A DNA stretch of 64,000 nt. Origin: Caprella mutica (lineage: Eukaryota > Arthropoda > Malacostraca > Amphipoda > Caprellidae). The stretch covers positions 186,001 to 250,000 of the forward strand of contig CANNZV010000514.1 in NCBI GenBank assembly GCA_947561585.1, in the 5' to 3' direction. Numbering within the stretch: the first letter of the stretch is position 1; every line of letters begins with the position of its first letter. Made by a program: the position numbers and the translations under genes. This document shows positions 1 through 11,527 of this stretch, one piece after another. The notes under the pieces were generated by a model. The model did not search any database. It was not told the origin of the DNA and saw nothing but the letters and a program-made list of their open reading frames with translations.

Positions 1-455
1 TTTGTCCTAGAATCCCAAACGGCAACTTACAAGTAAAAAGAAAGACAATGAATGGGTTTTCTCTGCCAATAGACTCCCTCCACACCACTTCCAACCATTG
101 TTGTAAGAGCATGTACTATAGTATCACGTTAAAAAGGGATGAATATTTATTTGCGCAACATGTAAACTTTGAAATAAACTACCATATTATGAATATTTAT
201 ATTTTTGTATATTAGGATAAAATTTTAAAAAATGACTGAAGCTACTTACAAAAATCATCCGAATGTCTCATGATATCGTCTGAATTACTTCTTCATGGAT
301 ACGAAATATTTAACAAATGGCCATCTAGAAATTTAGTCTTTGACTTTTTATTATCACCCTAATGAACATTGTCACAGGGGTGGAATATACCTAGGGTGGA
401 ATATACCTAGAACCAAAACATCTGGGAATTAAAATTGCAATTAAATTTAATAAAC
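1..455. other. AT-rich 3' flank of the LRR gene
   Basis: No gene is visible here. A 15-16 bp unit (GGTGGAATATACCTAG) is duplicated in tandem at about 378-408. The rest is unstructured AT-rich sequence. Confidence 0.5.
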
Positions 456-461
456 TTTATT
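456..461 (-). promoter_or_regulatory. polyadenylation signal of the LRR gene
   Basis: TTTATT on the plus strand reads AATAAA on the minus strand. It lies 88 nt downstream of the LRR gene's stop codon, a normal distance. The call rests only on motif and position. Confidence 0.5.
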
Positions 462-548
462 TCACTGACAAACATTTTAAAATTTTGCGAAAATCTGAAC
501 AAAAATCAAACATGAAATTTTAACTAAATAGAAAATCAAGAAGAAGCC

Positions 549-1892
549 TTAGACATTGTAAATAATACACAGCTCTCTAATAGTCTTCTCCAGCATTTGT
601 GTGCTACCCTGCCCAATTTGTCTATCTACCACCAGCTTACAGTCTGGCATATGCTTCATCTCTGCCAACAAAGCAGGAACATCAAGACTGGGACATTGTG
701 TCACTACTATACGTGTTAATGGAAGTCTATTGCCCTGGAAACATGAGCGTAAGGCAGCATGGGTGATCTTACTCGAACAGAGAGTCAGATCCTTCAAGCT
801 AGTGTAAGACTCTACTAGAGTATTCACATCATCGTCTGTAATGTTGGGGCAGAGATGGAGGACCAGAGTCTCCATATTTGGGAAGAGACCCTTAATTAAA
901 GTCACGAAGTTATCTTCAGAGCTGTTGAAGGCACAATTCATCAACACCAGCTTTGTCAATATAGGAAAGGATTCTTTCACTCCTAACACTTCAATTAAGG
1001 TAGGAATAGGTAGACGAGAACAATCAAGATTAAGTAATTTTAACTTTTCCAGCTTCATAATTTCTTTAAAAGTTGATATATGCATTTCTTCAGGAGCCTC
1101 TTCTATGTACCCATCCAACCTTGCACAAAAACTTAAGGCTTTAAAAATTCTGTTGGAAGATACACCATGTTTGCCGTTACCAAAAACAGACAATTCATAG
1201 CGGCGGGAATATACGAGAGATGCTAAGGTTTTCACGGGAACAGTGTCAACGTGACTTATGTACAAATTGAAGAGAGGGCACTGCGCTTTAATCAACTGTT
1301 TAATGAATTTCTTGTCTATAAGGTTGCTACGAGTGATATCCAAGGTAGCAAAGTTCTTTCCAAAAATAACTTTACTTCTGCAGCAACGTCCTAAACAAAG
1401 ATTCAGCTCTGTGTAGCTTTCTCTCAAGTCCAATAATTCCAACTTAGTCAGGTAATTAGGAATCTGCCGAACGTAGTGATTGTTATCAAAGTTGCACCCT
1501 ACAAGAGACAATCTTGTGACCTCACGACAACTGCGAATCAAGCGATTGACAATCTCGTCTCCGTAACTAGCACCAACAACACTCAAACTAACCAAAGCAT
1601 TACCGGCCCGTACTAGCCGAGCCATGACAACGTTCTTATCCTGGCTTTCAGTCTCATCGAACGACATATTTTTATATTCGTCGAAAGCGGGAGTGATTTC
1701 TCCATGTATCTTAGAGTAAGACACAGAGATATCAGCAGGAATATCCTCTTCATCTTCAGAGTCTTGGAAGTCTTCTCCAAGGTATGGGTCTTCATTCTGG
1801 ATGAGCAGATCAGCAGGAAGAATTTCAGGATGACTAGGGTTCCCACCAGCAGCACCATCTCCAGATGGTCTGTGGGGTGGACGGGGAGCCAT
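549..1892 (-). CDS. leucine-rich repeat protein, 447 aa
   Basis: The protein has a Pro/Gly-rich start, an acidic stretch (DSEDEEDIP) near residues 43-51, and then irregular leucine-rich repeats to the C-terminus. Typical units are LTRLSLVGCNF-like, LELLDLRES, LKLLNLDCS, LVLMNCAF, LVLHLCPNITDDDV and LKDLTLCSSKI. The CPNITDD and SLKDLTL units resemble the Cys-containing repeats of the AMN1/FBXL type. I see no F-box, signal peptide or membrane segment, so a cytosolic or nuclear protein-interaction scaffold is the inference. The open frame extends 12 codons further upstream, but a polypyrimidine-TTTGCAG acceptor ends at 1899, six bases before the ATG at 1890-1892. Those upstream codons are therefore intron, and the 5'UTR is spliced from an exon I could not find at higher coordinates. 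The specific identity is not recognised. Confidence 0.8.
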   Translation of the reverse strand: MAPRPPHRPSGDGAAGGNPSHPEILPADLLIQNEDPYLGEDFQDSEDEEDIPADISVSYSKIHGEITPAFDEYKNMSFDETESQDKNVVMARLVRAGNALVSLSVVGASYGDEIVNRLIRSCREVTRLSLVGCNFDNNHYVRQIPNYLTKLELLDLRESYTELNLCLGRCCRSKVIFGKNFATLDITRSNLIDKKFIKQLIKAQCPLFNLYISHVDTVPVKTLASLVYSRRYELSVFGNGKHGVSSNRIFKALSFCARLDGYIEEAPEEMHISTFKEIMKLEKLKLLNLDCSRLPIPTLIEVLGVKESFPILTKLVLMNCAFNSSEDNFVTLIKGLFPNMETLVLHLCPNITDDDVNTLVESYTSLKDLTLCSSKITHAALRSCFQGNRLPLTRIVVTQCPSLDVPALLAEMKHMPDCKLVVDRQIGQGSTQMLEKTIRELCIIYNV

Positions 1893-2718
1893 TTCGTACT
1901 GCAAATGGAAAGAGATGCATAAGCACAAAGTTTTTGAAACTTAAGTCTGAGAAGATTTAATTATTTGACATTTGGATAACCTGAGCGAAACATTCCAAAT
2001 AAATTTAAGTGCAAGGATTGTGTTTCAGGTTCAGTAGTCTTACAATAAATATTTTAAGATTAGCCAACTAATTATGTACCCTAGTAAGTTGCATGTCATC
2101 ATATACAGTTACGTTGAAATATGTAACCTACACTACTTGTATTTAAACACCTTGCTCAAGTTTACAGCGTGAGAGCGATATCAATTAACCACCAGTCATT
2201 AGTATGGAGTTAATCGGTGAAGTAGGAGTATTGCAAACAGTGCGATATCAATCTAAACAAATTCATTTCTTTCAGCAAATTTCAATCAAATTAAGTAATT
2301 GAATCAAAGTCATTATTTTCTAGAAATTATAAACCTACTAGTTTCTCTGTTGTAAATTGGGAAACCAAACTAAAAAGGGGAAACTTCGATCTTGATAAGT
2401 TACGAATTGAATTATTTTAATAAATTTAGGTTTATATAAAAGTTATAAAATGGTAGATTTTAGACGTGTTGCAATTTCAATCAAACAAACTTTGACAAAA
2501 AATTTCCTACAAATATAAATGGTAACATCAAGGCATAAAGCCATTCTCAATAAGAATTAGATAGCAGTAGTCAGGCAAACAACCGAAATAGTTTACACCA
2601 TTTTAAGATATATAGGACCTTAAATCCCTCAAAATGTCGTTTAAAATTAGCAATAAAAATAAGTTTGAGAAATTATAAACCGAATTAAAAACTATCACCA
2701 GAAATATAACTTACCAAT

Positions 2719-2888
2719 AGGATCACAGAGGTAAATTGCGGATTTGGTTTATCCAGCTGAATTGAATTCACATTAAAATAAGAGCACCGAGTTATCTATT
2801 TTTGATGAGTTTTTAAACCAAAATCTCTTATATCCTGTGTTTTGCAGCCCAAGTTCATTTTGTGCCGCAATTTACCTACTTCACCCTA
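2719..2888. mobile_element. MITE family A, copy 1 (about 170 bp)
   Basis: It has terminal inverted repeats built on AGGTAAATTGCGG at the left and CCGCAATTTACCT at the right, embedded in a less conserved AATAGG...CCTATT border. The same termini bound copies at 22886-23122 and 23655-23880. This copy shares the ends but has a different, shorter interior. It has no coding capacity. Confidence 0.7.
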
Positions 2889-3739
2889 TTGCACTGGTAT
2901 ATTAAAGTCTATTAATAAAGAAAATTGGAACGAAATCCATCAGCCGAATATAAAAGTACACTAAAAGCTAATGATAACTTTTTATCAATATCAAAATATA
3001 TTTATTGAAACAGTTTAAATTATCGGAGTGAAACACAATACGTAGCCATTTTTCAGTTTCTGTAGTCATTGATAAATATATTTGAACTTGATAAAAAAAT
3101 TCAGTTAAATAAATTTAATATTTCCATACTGGTCACAAAAATATTTAGTTATTTTAGACAGAGACGGACCACTAGTATTTTCCAGCTAGAATTGGAACCA
3201 TAAAGCTTTGGAAAAATATTAATCGATAGGCTTTATGAATATATCTATAGAAATAAAGGAAATAAAAAAAAAGAGTAGATATAACTATACCACATTAATA
3301 TTATAGTTCCATCAATAACTTTTAAAGAAATTAGAGTAGGTATAACCTAATTAACCATAGTCCCTCTAATAATTTAATTGATTTCGAAAAAAAGCTGAAA
3401 ATCGCAAGATGATTCACTGACAACCATAACTAAACAATAATTTAATATTAAAAAACCATATACTTAACGCAATACGTACCTATAACAAAGTAGTAGAATA
3501 AAAGAATAATAAAGTCACCGATTGAGGAGGCGATTCTCATACTGCAGACTGATAAAGGTTTGGTAGAAAGAAATGAATATTTCTCAAAAATAAATTTCAT
3601 AGCAGATAACCTGCTTAGGTTTAAACATTCCAAAACTCCAAACTTCAAGAAGATTTATTTGCTCTAATCAAATATATAGAAAATGCATTATAATTGATAT
3701 CTTATATCTCAGCAATAAAATAATAAAGTTTATTGCTTT

Positions 3740-3990
3740 TGTAGAATTGCGGAAGGTTATGTTTTGATGGGATTAATTTGTAATCTTGTTATTCGCACAA
3801 CTCTAAAAAGTATTCAACAAAATTACTTGAAATTTGGAGGGTGATCCAGGAACCACATTCAATGAATTTTTTTTGGCAGCGATCGGGTAAAGGTCGAAAC
3901 ACAGAAAGTCTTCAACCAAATTGCGTGAAATTTTATTGGTCATTGCCAGGAACCATTTCATCAGATTTTGGGATCGATCGGGTTAATAGT
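3740..3990. repeat. dispersed repeat also found near 25.5 kb
   Basis: The stretch around GTTATTCGCACAACTC, AAAAAGTATTCAA and GATCCAGGAACCA recurs with divergence at about 25510-25660. Its ends are not defined and its class is unknown. Confidence 0.5.
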
Positions 3991-4726
3991 CAAGGTCTTT
4001 TATAACTTAAAGAATATCGGGGTATTATTCAGAAATGTTCAGTAATATTTAATCAAGGACATTATTCAGGAATATTTTAGTATCATTACTTTTGTACCCA
4101 AATGAGTAATTAGATATAGTATAATGACTAGTAACTGTTTTCCTTATCAGTGTTTCTGTTGCTCGGTTGTATCACTAAGATAAGACAAAGCGGTTATTGT
4201 AGGTAGTTTGAACGTGTTTTCAGGCATGCAGTAGTGTTATAAGATATGACGGTGGTAAGACTTCGGGTGCAATTCCACCAAGCGAATCAAATCGATTCAA
4301 TTCATGGAGAATCATTTGACTAGAGATATTTTGAATCATCATAGGTCCAACCGACAGAAATTGTTTACATCTCACTCAGGCAGTGTAGAAATAGCCTTCG
4401 AGTGATATGTTACTTCTCTTTCTTCCACGACTGCACAAGTTCTCTGAATTCGGTTGCTGTGTGAGCCACTGAACACTTTCAATACTCTTTTGATTGAGAA
4501 TTTCAGTGCATACCGTTATTCAATTTACCTTAAGAATGCTGATTGGGTAGTTACATAAATAAAAATTAATTGAAAAATAGTTTTATTCTCGTGAAATGGT
4601 ATAACCATATAGTAGCACTGCATTGACTGTTAATACCCCAGCAACAACTTTACACTTTATTCATCCAAATAATTTAGATATTTAATAAAATATAATCGTG
4701 TGTCTAGTATCTTCGGTGTATTGACT

Positions 4727-7700
4727 ATGGAAGGAACACAAACTTGTTTGTACAAAGACAGCGAGGAAGAGGGTTACAAGCTGGTACAACAACCCATACC
4801 TAGACCTGGACCAGGAGAAGTGTTAGTTAGGGTGCACAAGGTAAGTAACAAATGTGGGACATATGGTGAATACTCAATAGTACTGATAAGACGCAGTAGC
4901 TGATATGACTAAGTAGCCAATAGAAAGTAGCAAAAAGAGTCCCAGTTTTCGATAGAAATTACTGGCTAGAGAGGATGTATTTTCAGTACACCCTGTCCTT
5001 CAAACCTCCATTTAATATATTGGTATAATTAGTAGAAAATGTCTCACATAAATTAGATGAAATGAAGACACGTTATAGATTCTCTACGTGACAACTTATG
5101 AACATCAAGGCGTGTCATGCATAATCGACATTCTATTGTAATAGAGCATCACATGTGACCCGATAACTATTACTGAGAAAACAATAAAACTTTATTTTTT
5201 TTCGAATAGCGACCGATTAAACCTTTCTTTAGACAATTGTGAACAAATCATGAATCTCGGGACGACTCCGAAAATAGAGAACCGTATCCTATGGTCTACT
5301 GTATAATTATCACATACATATAGTTATTAGTTAGATGTATTGCTACTGCTTCTTTACATTTCTATGCACATAAACCCTTTATTTTTCTAGTGATCATAGT
5401 CAGTCATACAAACTAAGTACAAAAGAAACCGGTTTGCTGAATGATAAAGAGTTAAAACCCATTTTATAGTTTCAATCGTTAAGCAGTTTAAATTGAAGGA
5501 AGTGGTATACTTATTTGACGGGTTATTTCTTTTATTGAAGCTATAAGAATTATCATATCATTTTAGTAAAAGCAAATGATGAGAAAAGAAAAATAAATGA
5601 ATTCTATCAAAAATTAATTATTTCTTGAAAGTATAAAATCTAAAAAAGATTCAGCACGTAATTTATATACCTCTTTTAAAATATTTAATAGGATTACGTC
5701 GCATGCGCAGTAGGTACTCGGGTACTCAAATAGACTCACAGTACTCGGAAAGTGAATATTGACATATATATCATGATTAGTCAAGCAAAAAATTTCTAAA
5801 GGTCAGATTGTTTTATGGCCTCTGTTAACACCCACTTTCCGGGTACTGTGAGTGTCAGAACACTGCGACGTTAATATATATATAATTTTTAATTAATCTT
5901 ATTGTCTACATCATCAAATTACAAAGAATCCATTAGATGGCGCTCATTAATTTCTCAATTTGATTCTATATTTACGTTTAAGGATTATCCGTTTTGAAAT
6001 ATTTCTACATTTCACCAATCTCCGTTTAAGTGTTTTACTGAATATATTAATTCACTCACTCTTTTCCAGGTGGGAATATGCGGGTCAGATATCGCCTTGT
6101 GGAAGTGGGACGAAACCGCTAGAGCTATTGCTAAGCTTCCTTTCATTCCGGGTGAGTTTGCAGTTGTGAATAATACTCTAAGGCGGTTCACACGATCAAT
6201 GTTATTGGCAATATTTACTAATCGTATCAATATATTAATCATCTGAACGAGGTACTGATGAACTTGATGAAAATATTGATGCGATCAAAATTGCTCAGAA
6301 ATCTCATCAATATTAGAGCATTCATGGATTGATGGAGAGTATAAGGTACTATATTGATCGTTTAGACCTCTTCCTTAGTCAGAGCAACTACTGATAGAAA
6401 TATTGACAGTACATTATTGATCGTGCGAACTCGATATTGTCAATATCCAATATTGTCAATAAAAATACTAACGATACATACTGATCGTGTGAACGCTGCT
6501 GAAAGGAAGACTCTCAAAGCTTAAATAACTATTCATCAAATCGTTTATTCCTAACTCCTAAGATTAGTTATACTTATCAGTTAATTTAATTTCCATTTTG
6601 TATAAGGGTATTAGTGGATACAGAAAGAGTGTATATTACCTTTAATTTAAACAATATTTGGAGAAAATCCTACCCCTATATTACCCGATAAAAGGAGAAT
6701 GGAAGTGATAAAACATGTACCTACTTTTCAAAATTGATGATGATGGGGGAAAAATAATTGAAATACACTATTTGAAGGGGAATGAAATGTGTACCGTTCT
6801 ACAATTTGATTCGACTCCAAAAGGCATAATGCCAGGGGGAAATTTCCCACTGGCCATCACAAAGGCCTAAATCACCACAGACTGTGAATTTTGACGTGCA
6901 TACACAATGCTACCTTCGGTTGAACTTGAAAAACGACAAACTCGTTCATTCTGATAGCTCAAAACTAGTGACAGGAGAACGCACCGCTTGACGATTCTCC
7001 GCCAGAATAACACGTTGCGTGGTTTATGTTACCGGTTTATAGATTACTTACAGTTGTTCAGTAAATACTGTCAAAAAAATAAAAACTTATTGCAATAAAA
7101 CAAAAAGCTGTTGTCTCAAAATAATTCTTCCCAATGTACTATAATGAATGGAATACCATTTATTCAAAATGGTCGCTCTTTCATTTGATAACAGCCTGAG
7201 ACAGCTAGGAAAGTCATCAGCCGCGCCAGAGGGCAACTATTTATAGTCTTACCTTACATTGTGAAAAATTTATAATTTTTCTTTTCTTAAATAGTATTTA
7301 TATAAAACCATTATAAATATTACCTAACTGCGTTACAATTATTATTAAAGTGGGGATGCATCCTCTTTGGCTACCCGAGGGAAATGAATTTTGTCATGTT
7401 CTGTTACGCTTCTGCATGCAATATGAGTTGTGAAGCTTCTGTGTATTCAGTCAGATGGTAGTTATTAGGGTAATTACAGTCAAAAAGTATATAAGAACAT
7501 CTTTTCTGGCTCTGGGAGATCATTTTATCTTGTCAACTACTCATAACCGTTGATCTAAATTTGTTGATCTAAATATAATTCTAATTATGATTAATATTGT
7601 CAGGTCATGAAATGACAGGCGAAGTTGTGATGGTGGGAGAAGAAGTCACAAGTGTTGCTGTTGGGCAGAAGATTGCTGTAGAGAACCATTTCTACTGTGG

Positions 7701-9884
7701 AGACTGTCTCATATGTAAGGTAAGTTATATTATATATGAATCAACTGGTCAAATGATCTCCTGTTTATTTGAACAAAGATAAATCGATGACTAATTACTA
7801 GATCAGTTAATAAGATCCAAATCGGAAATATTGACTAGTAATAGTCAATATGTATATAATAAAAACAGTTATTCCATTGTTAGATTATCCATTTTGAATA
7901 AATAAATTACATGAATTTAAATAAATTAAATGATATTCATATCTCACACAGAATGGCAGACCAGATATTTGTCTGAATATGTCTCAGTATGGCCATGGCA
8001 AAGGCACAGATCAAGGGGGATGCTCCCAATACAGTGTTGTTCCTGCTAGGTGCTGTTATGTTCTCACTGCAAACCTTACTGATGCTCAAGCGTGTGTTTT
8101 GGAACCAATGGGTGAGGGGAGAATTGTTGATGATTTACTCTTTTTTATGTTTTCTTTCTTAATTCAATACAATAAGCAATGATAGGAATAGTATCATATT
8201 AATCGTTACACTTACCAGGAGTGGCTCACAATGCTGTGTCTCAAATCTCTGTGAAAGGACAAACAGTTTTGGTTCTTGGTGCTGGGCCTGTAGGACTATT
8301 TGCTGTAGCTATTGCTAAAAGCTTCGGTGAGTCATCTAGACTGGCTATATGCTTTTACAGCGTCGAAGAAATATATTTAAACAAATCATTATTAAATATT
8401 GTATTCATCTTTCTTACTGAATCGGAACCGTTTAATAGAAATCCTCACTCAAATATCATTGTAATTAGGATAACATATGACAATTGAATCCACAGTTTGT
8501 AGTAATTAGTATCGTAAGTTTTTGATTCACGAATACTACCTAATTTTCTCCAGAATATTCAAATATTCTGAGTTTCTACATTCAATTCAGCATTAATAAA
8601 ATAAGCACGTTGGTAAATCGCCTTCCACTCGTAATCAACTTAAACATTGCGATTTATATAATTCTCAGTTATGATTGAAAAGATTCATACTCAACGGAAA
8701 ATCCATATTATCAAAGGTTATGATTGCCTTTGCATATCATTTCACAATGCCTTGTGTGTTTCTTTTATTTTCAATTTAAAAATCTATAATATAAAATTCA
8801 CTAAAGTACTTTGTTATGGTTCAGGTGCGTCTTCAGTTGTGTGTGTTGATATGAATGCTGAGAGACTGGAAGCAGCTAAGAAGATGGGGGCTGATGTTGT
8901 GGTGAACTCTTTGAAAGTCAGTCAATTGCAACCAAAGAATTTCATTAATCTTATACTGAAAAAAAAAATCGAATAAATTATCAATTCCACATAATTTAAA
9001 GATGTTTTAAAAATATATCAAGGAATTCTGAGTAGTTACCAATGCCTACTTATACTCTTATAAAGTAATAATATTTTGAAAAAAAAGGAAAAGTACTAAA
9101 GTTCTGTGTAAATAGTTTTGATGTTATTCGCAGGAGAACATAGGGAAGCGTGTCCTAACACTCACGAATGGTAATTTGTTTGCACGCATTGTGGAGGCAA
9201 CTGGAGCTACCGTTCTACTCAACTCTTGCTCTTCTTGGCTACAGAATGTAATTAATGCATTTCCCTCCTGTAGTAAAACACAGACAACTGCTAAGTTTGA
9301 AATTAAATTTGCACAGTTAGTGAAGTAATTTGTCCTGAATTTCTATTATTTTCAGGGAGGAGAAATTGCTCTAATTGGCTTGCCGAAGTCTGCCATTCAC
9401 ATTGAAAATGCTGTTCAGAATTTTGTATTGAAATCTTTGACTTTGGTAACAGTGCATGGGAGAAGGTAAAGAGCCAAGGTTATATTAAAATAACCAAAAC
9501 ACAGAGGAAGAATAACATTATTCAACAATTTTTATATAACGAAACAAATATGGTCGAATGAATTTATGCAACAGCAACCTCGTGTTTAGTTAACTATTAG
9601 TTTACTAGGTTGGTGGTCACTGTCAGGGGTGAAGTGAATTTTTTATCTTTGATTAATGCTGTTTCTTAATATTCAGAATTTATATGTATTCTCTTTTTTT
9701 AATTTAAATTTCTCTTGGCAGAATCTTCTCGACGTGGAAAGAATGTGAGTTTTTGCTTCATTCTGGTCAAGTTGATGCCACTCCTGTGATTTCGCATCAA
9801 ATGCCCATGACGCAGTACAAAGATGCTTTCTTCCTTCTCTGCTCAGGGAAAGCAAAAAAGATACTCATGGACCCCAGGGAATGA
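4727..9884 (+). CDS. zinc-dependent L-threonine 3-dehydrogenase-like MDR protein (352 aa, 9 exons)
   Basis: Exons: 4727-4840, 6070-6151, 7604-7719, 7952-8111, 8219-8326, 8825-8916, 9134-9247, 9356-9465, 9722-9884. All introns are GT-AG, all phases agree, and the sum is 1,059 nt. The first ATG follows in-frame non-ATG sequence. Family function: NAD-dependent oxidation of a secondary alcohol, L-threonine in the closest family I recognise. Visible features: catalytic-zinc residues C42 (CGSD), H67 and E68 (GHE); a structural-zinc lobe C97, C100, C103, C111; H94 three residues before that lobe; Rossmann motif GAGPVG at 178-183; D202 ending the second strand, as expected for NAD. A HGRRIFSTW motif lies near 296-304. 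These sites sit at a constant +4 offset from E. coli Tdh (C38, H63, E64, H90, C93-C107), and the lengths are close (352 against 341). A sorbitol or butanediol dehydrogenase assignment remains possible. No signal peptide is evident. Confidence 0.87.
5734..5855. mobile_element. MITE family B, copy in dehydrogenase intron 1
   Basis: Inverted termini are CTCACAGTACTCGGAAAGTG at the left and CACTTTCCGGGTACTGTGAG at the right, about 120 bp apart. Related copies occur at 23125-23240, 58974-59086 and 61026-61132. It is non-coding. Confidence 0.7.
6178..6505. mobile_element. MITE with GGTTCACACGATC termini in dehydrogenase intron 2
   Basis: The left end reads GCGGTTCACACGATCAATG and the right end reads CTGATCGTGTGAACGC, roughly 320 bp apart. 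The ATTGATCG and ATATTGTCAATA motifs repeat inside. The right terminus has decayed, so exact ends and target duplication are uncertain. The design resembles the elements at 16290 and 38426. Confidence 0.6.
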
Positions 9885-10417
9885 ATTGTAAACAATATAA
9901 TATCACAATTTATATGCTGTAATAAGTTATATGTAATTTGTAATTGGAGTTTACCATTAACTGGTTTCAATTTTTTAACTTCAATTTATTTTTACTCAGT
10001 TTTATGGTTTATGGTATTATTTATGTGGAATTTTCTAGAGAATTGATAGAGTTTCTCTAGATACTGATCGTGTTTGTATTTATTTCGTGAATCACTGTGT
10101 GTGGTATCTAAATGTTTTGGATATTGTGTGTGCAAAAATATAAATTAATTGAACTTTTAATCATCGTCATTTCCTCAAAAACTGTTCATAATAACCGTTA
10201 TCTGGACAATCCTTCGGCGCGAGATGGACCTAGGCTGAAGCGCTAGTAAAACGAAGTTACTGTAAGTAAGTATCTGGACAATCACATGTTTTAGTGCTGT
10301 CTGCTGTTTAGACCAAAATACAATAAATATATCCTGATTTAATTCTTAAAGCCTCGATGACACGAGGCTAGTTTACTCGCTGCTAGCTGACGAGCTTACA
10401 AGATGGTGAGTAAAGGT
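9885..10417 (+). other. 3' flank of the dehydrogenase gene
   Basis: AT-rich 3'UTR and intergenic sequence. A canonical AATAAA lies at 10322-10327, 438 nt after the stop. No nearer canonical hexamer was seen, so the true poly(A) site may use a variant. A small hairpin of GCCTCG and CGAGGC arms lies near 10352-10370. Confidence 0.4.
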
Positions 10418-11527
10418 GGGATTCCAATGCGGCGGCTGAAGCGGCAAGAGCCACACTGCTCGAGCCATACGGCTGCTGACGCGTGGTTCTAGCCACTGAT
10501 ATGATTTCCAATGCTACGTCTGTAGCCGCTCTACAAGCGTCAATTTCACTGTTCATTTGATGGCAGAAGCACGTGAGGACCTCCTTTATTTATACCTCAT
10601 AGAGGAAAAAAACTAAGAAGATTCTTTGTTAATATATTTACTTTTTAAATCATTACTAAATACAATTAAAATAAACAAAACTCAATATCAAGTTCCGCTG
10701 ATTAGTTAATATTCAAGTGCATCATAAATACATCGGTCTACCAGCAAATGGGTACAATTTTCTATGAGCTGGGAGATAAGTAGGCGCTTTCTATGAAGTA
10801 TATTTTCAAGGGAAGTTTAATGTACATTTACGAGAGCAAAAATTTAGAAAAGTAAATGCAAAGAGCTGCCAGAAATATTATTAATAAAACTTAATGCATG
10901 TGATTGTAGGTACAAACTATAATCAAAATTACTTGAAGCTATACCTACAGTGTTAAAACAATTTACCCAGCAAGGTACTGAGTGAAATACATTAATAAAG
11001 TAATTAAGCAATTGAAAATGACAAAGAAAATACGGTTAGTTTCGATCTATCTTAATTATTACTATTTATCTGTTATCTGAAATAACTTATATCAAGGTTG
11101 AGGTCTAGACTTTTGTTTTTTGAGGTGAGATGTGGCTCAATCTATGTTTGGCTCAATTTAATAGACTAGCACTCTGGCCAACACGACGCTACTTTGGTTA
11201 TCATTTTCGCTCTAGAATTAATTAAAATACCTAAATTGAGAACGAATATCGTTTACTGATAATTTTCGTCTTGTGTTTATTAATCGATTTATTTATTTTA
11301 TAGGAATTTAAAGATGAATGATAGGAATTTTATATATTTTTTATGCCTATGGAAAGCTCAAAGTTGTATTTCAAATAAAAACTACTCAAATATTTTGAGG
11401 TAAGTGAATAATAATCTATTAATTATGCGAAATAAATAGGGTGAGTTACGAAATATCGGACAGTTTCACATATAAGAAATCACCCTATATACTAATACAG
11501 AGTGTGTCTTTTTCTGTTGGTTGGTTG

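Larger units (their letters stand above)
1899..4726. other. intergenic region between two divergent genes
   Basis: This 2.8-kb stretch must hold the 5'UTR exon and promoter of the minus-strand LRR gene and the promoter of the plus-strand dehydrogenase. I can place neither. It contains a short MITE (2719-2888) and a dispersed repeat (about 3740-3990). The rest is AT-rich with no convincing coding sequence. Confidence 0.5.

Noticed and set aside
841..1200. 119-codon plus-strand frame
   Set aside because: Antisense of the LRR gene; the minus-strand frame has LRR periodicity and a clear splice acceptor at its start.
7604..8111. sorbitol dehydrogenase as primary call
   Set aside because: The four-cysteine structural lobe with His three residues before it and the C-terminal HGRRIFSTW stretch fit threonine dehydrogenase better; kept as an alternative.
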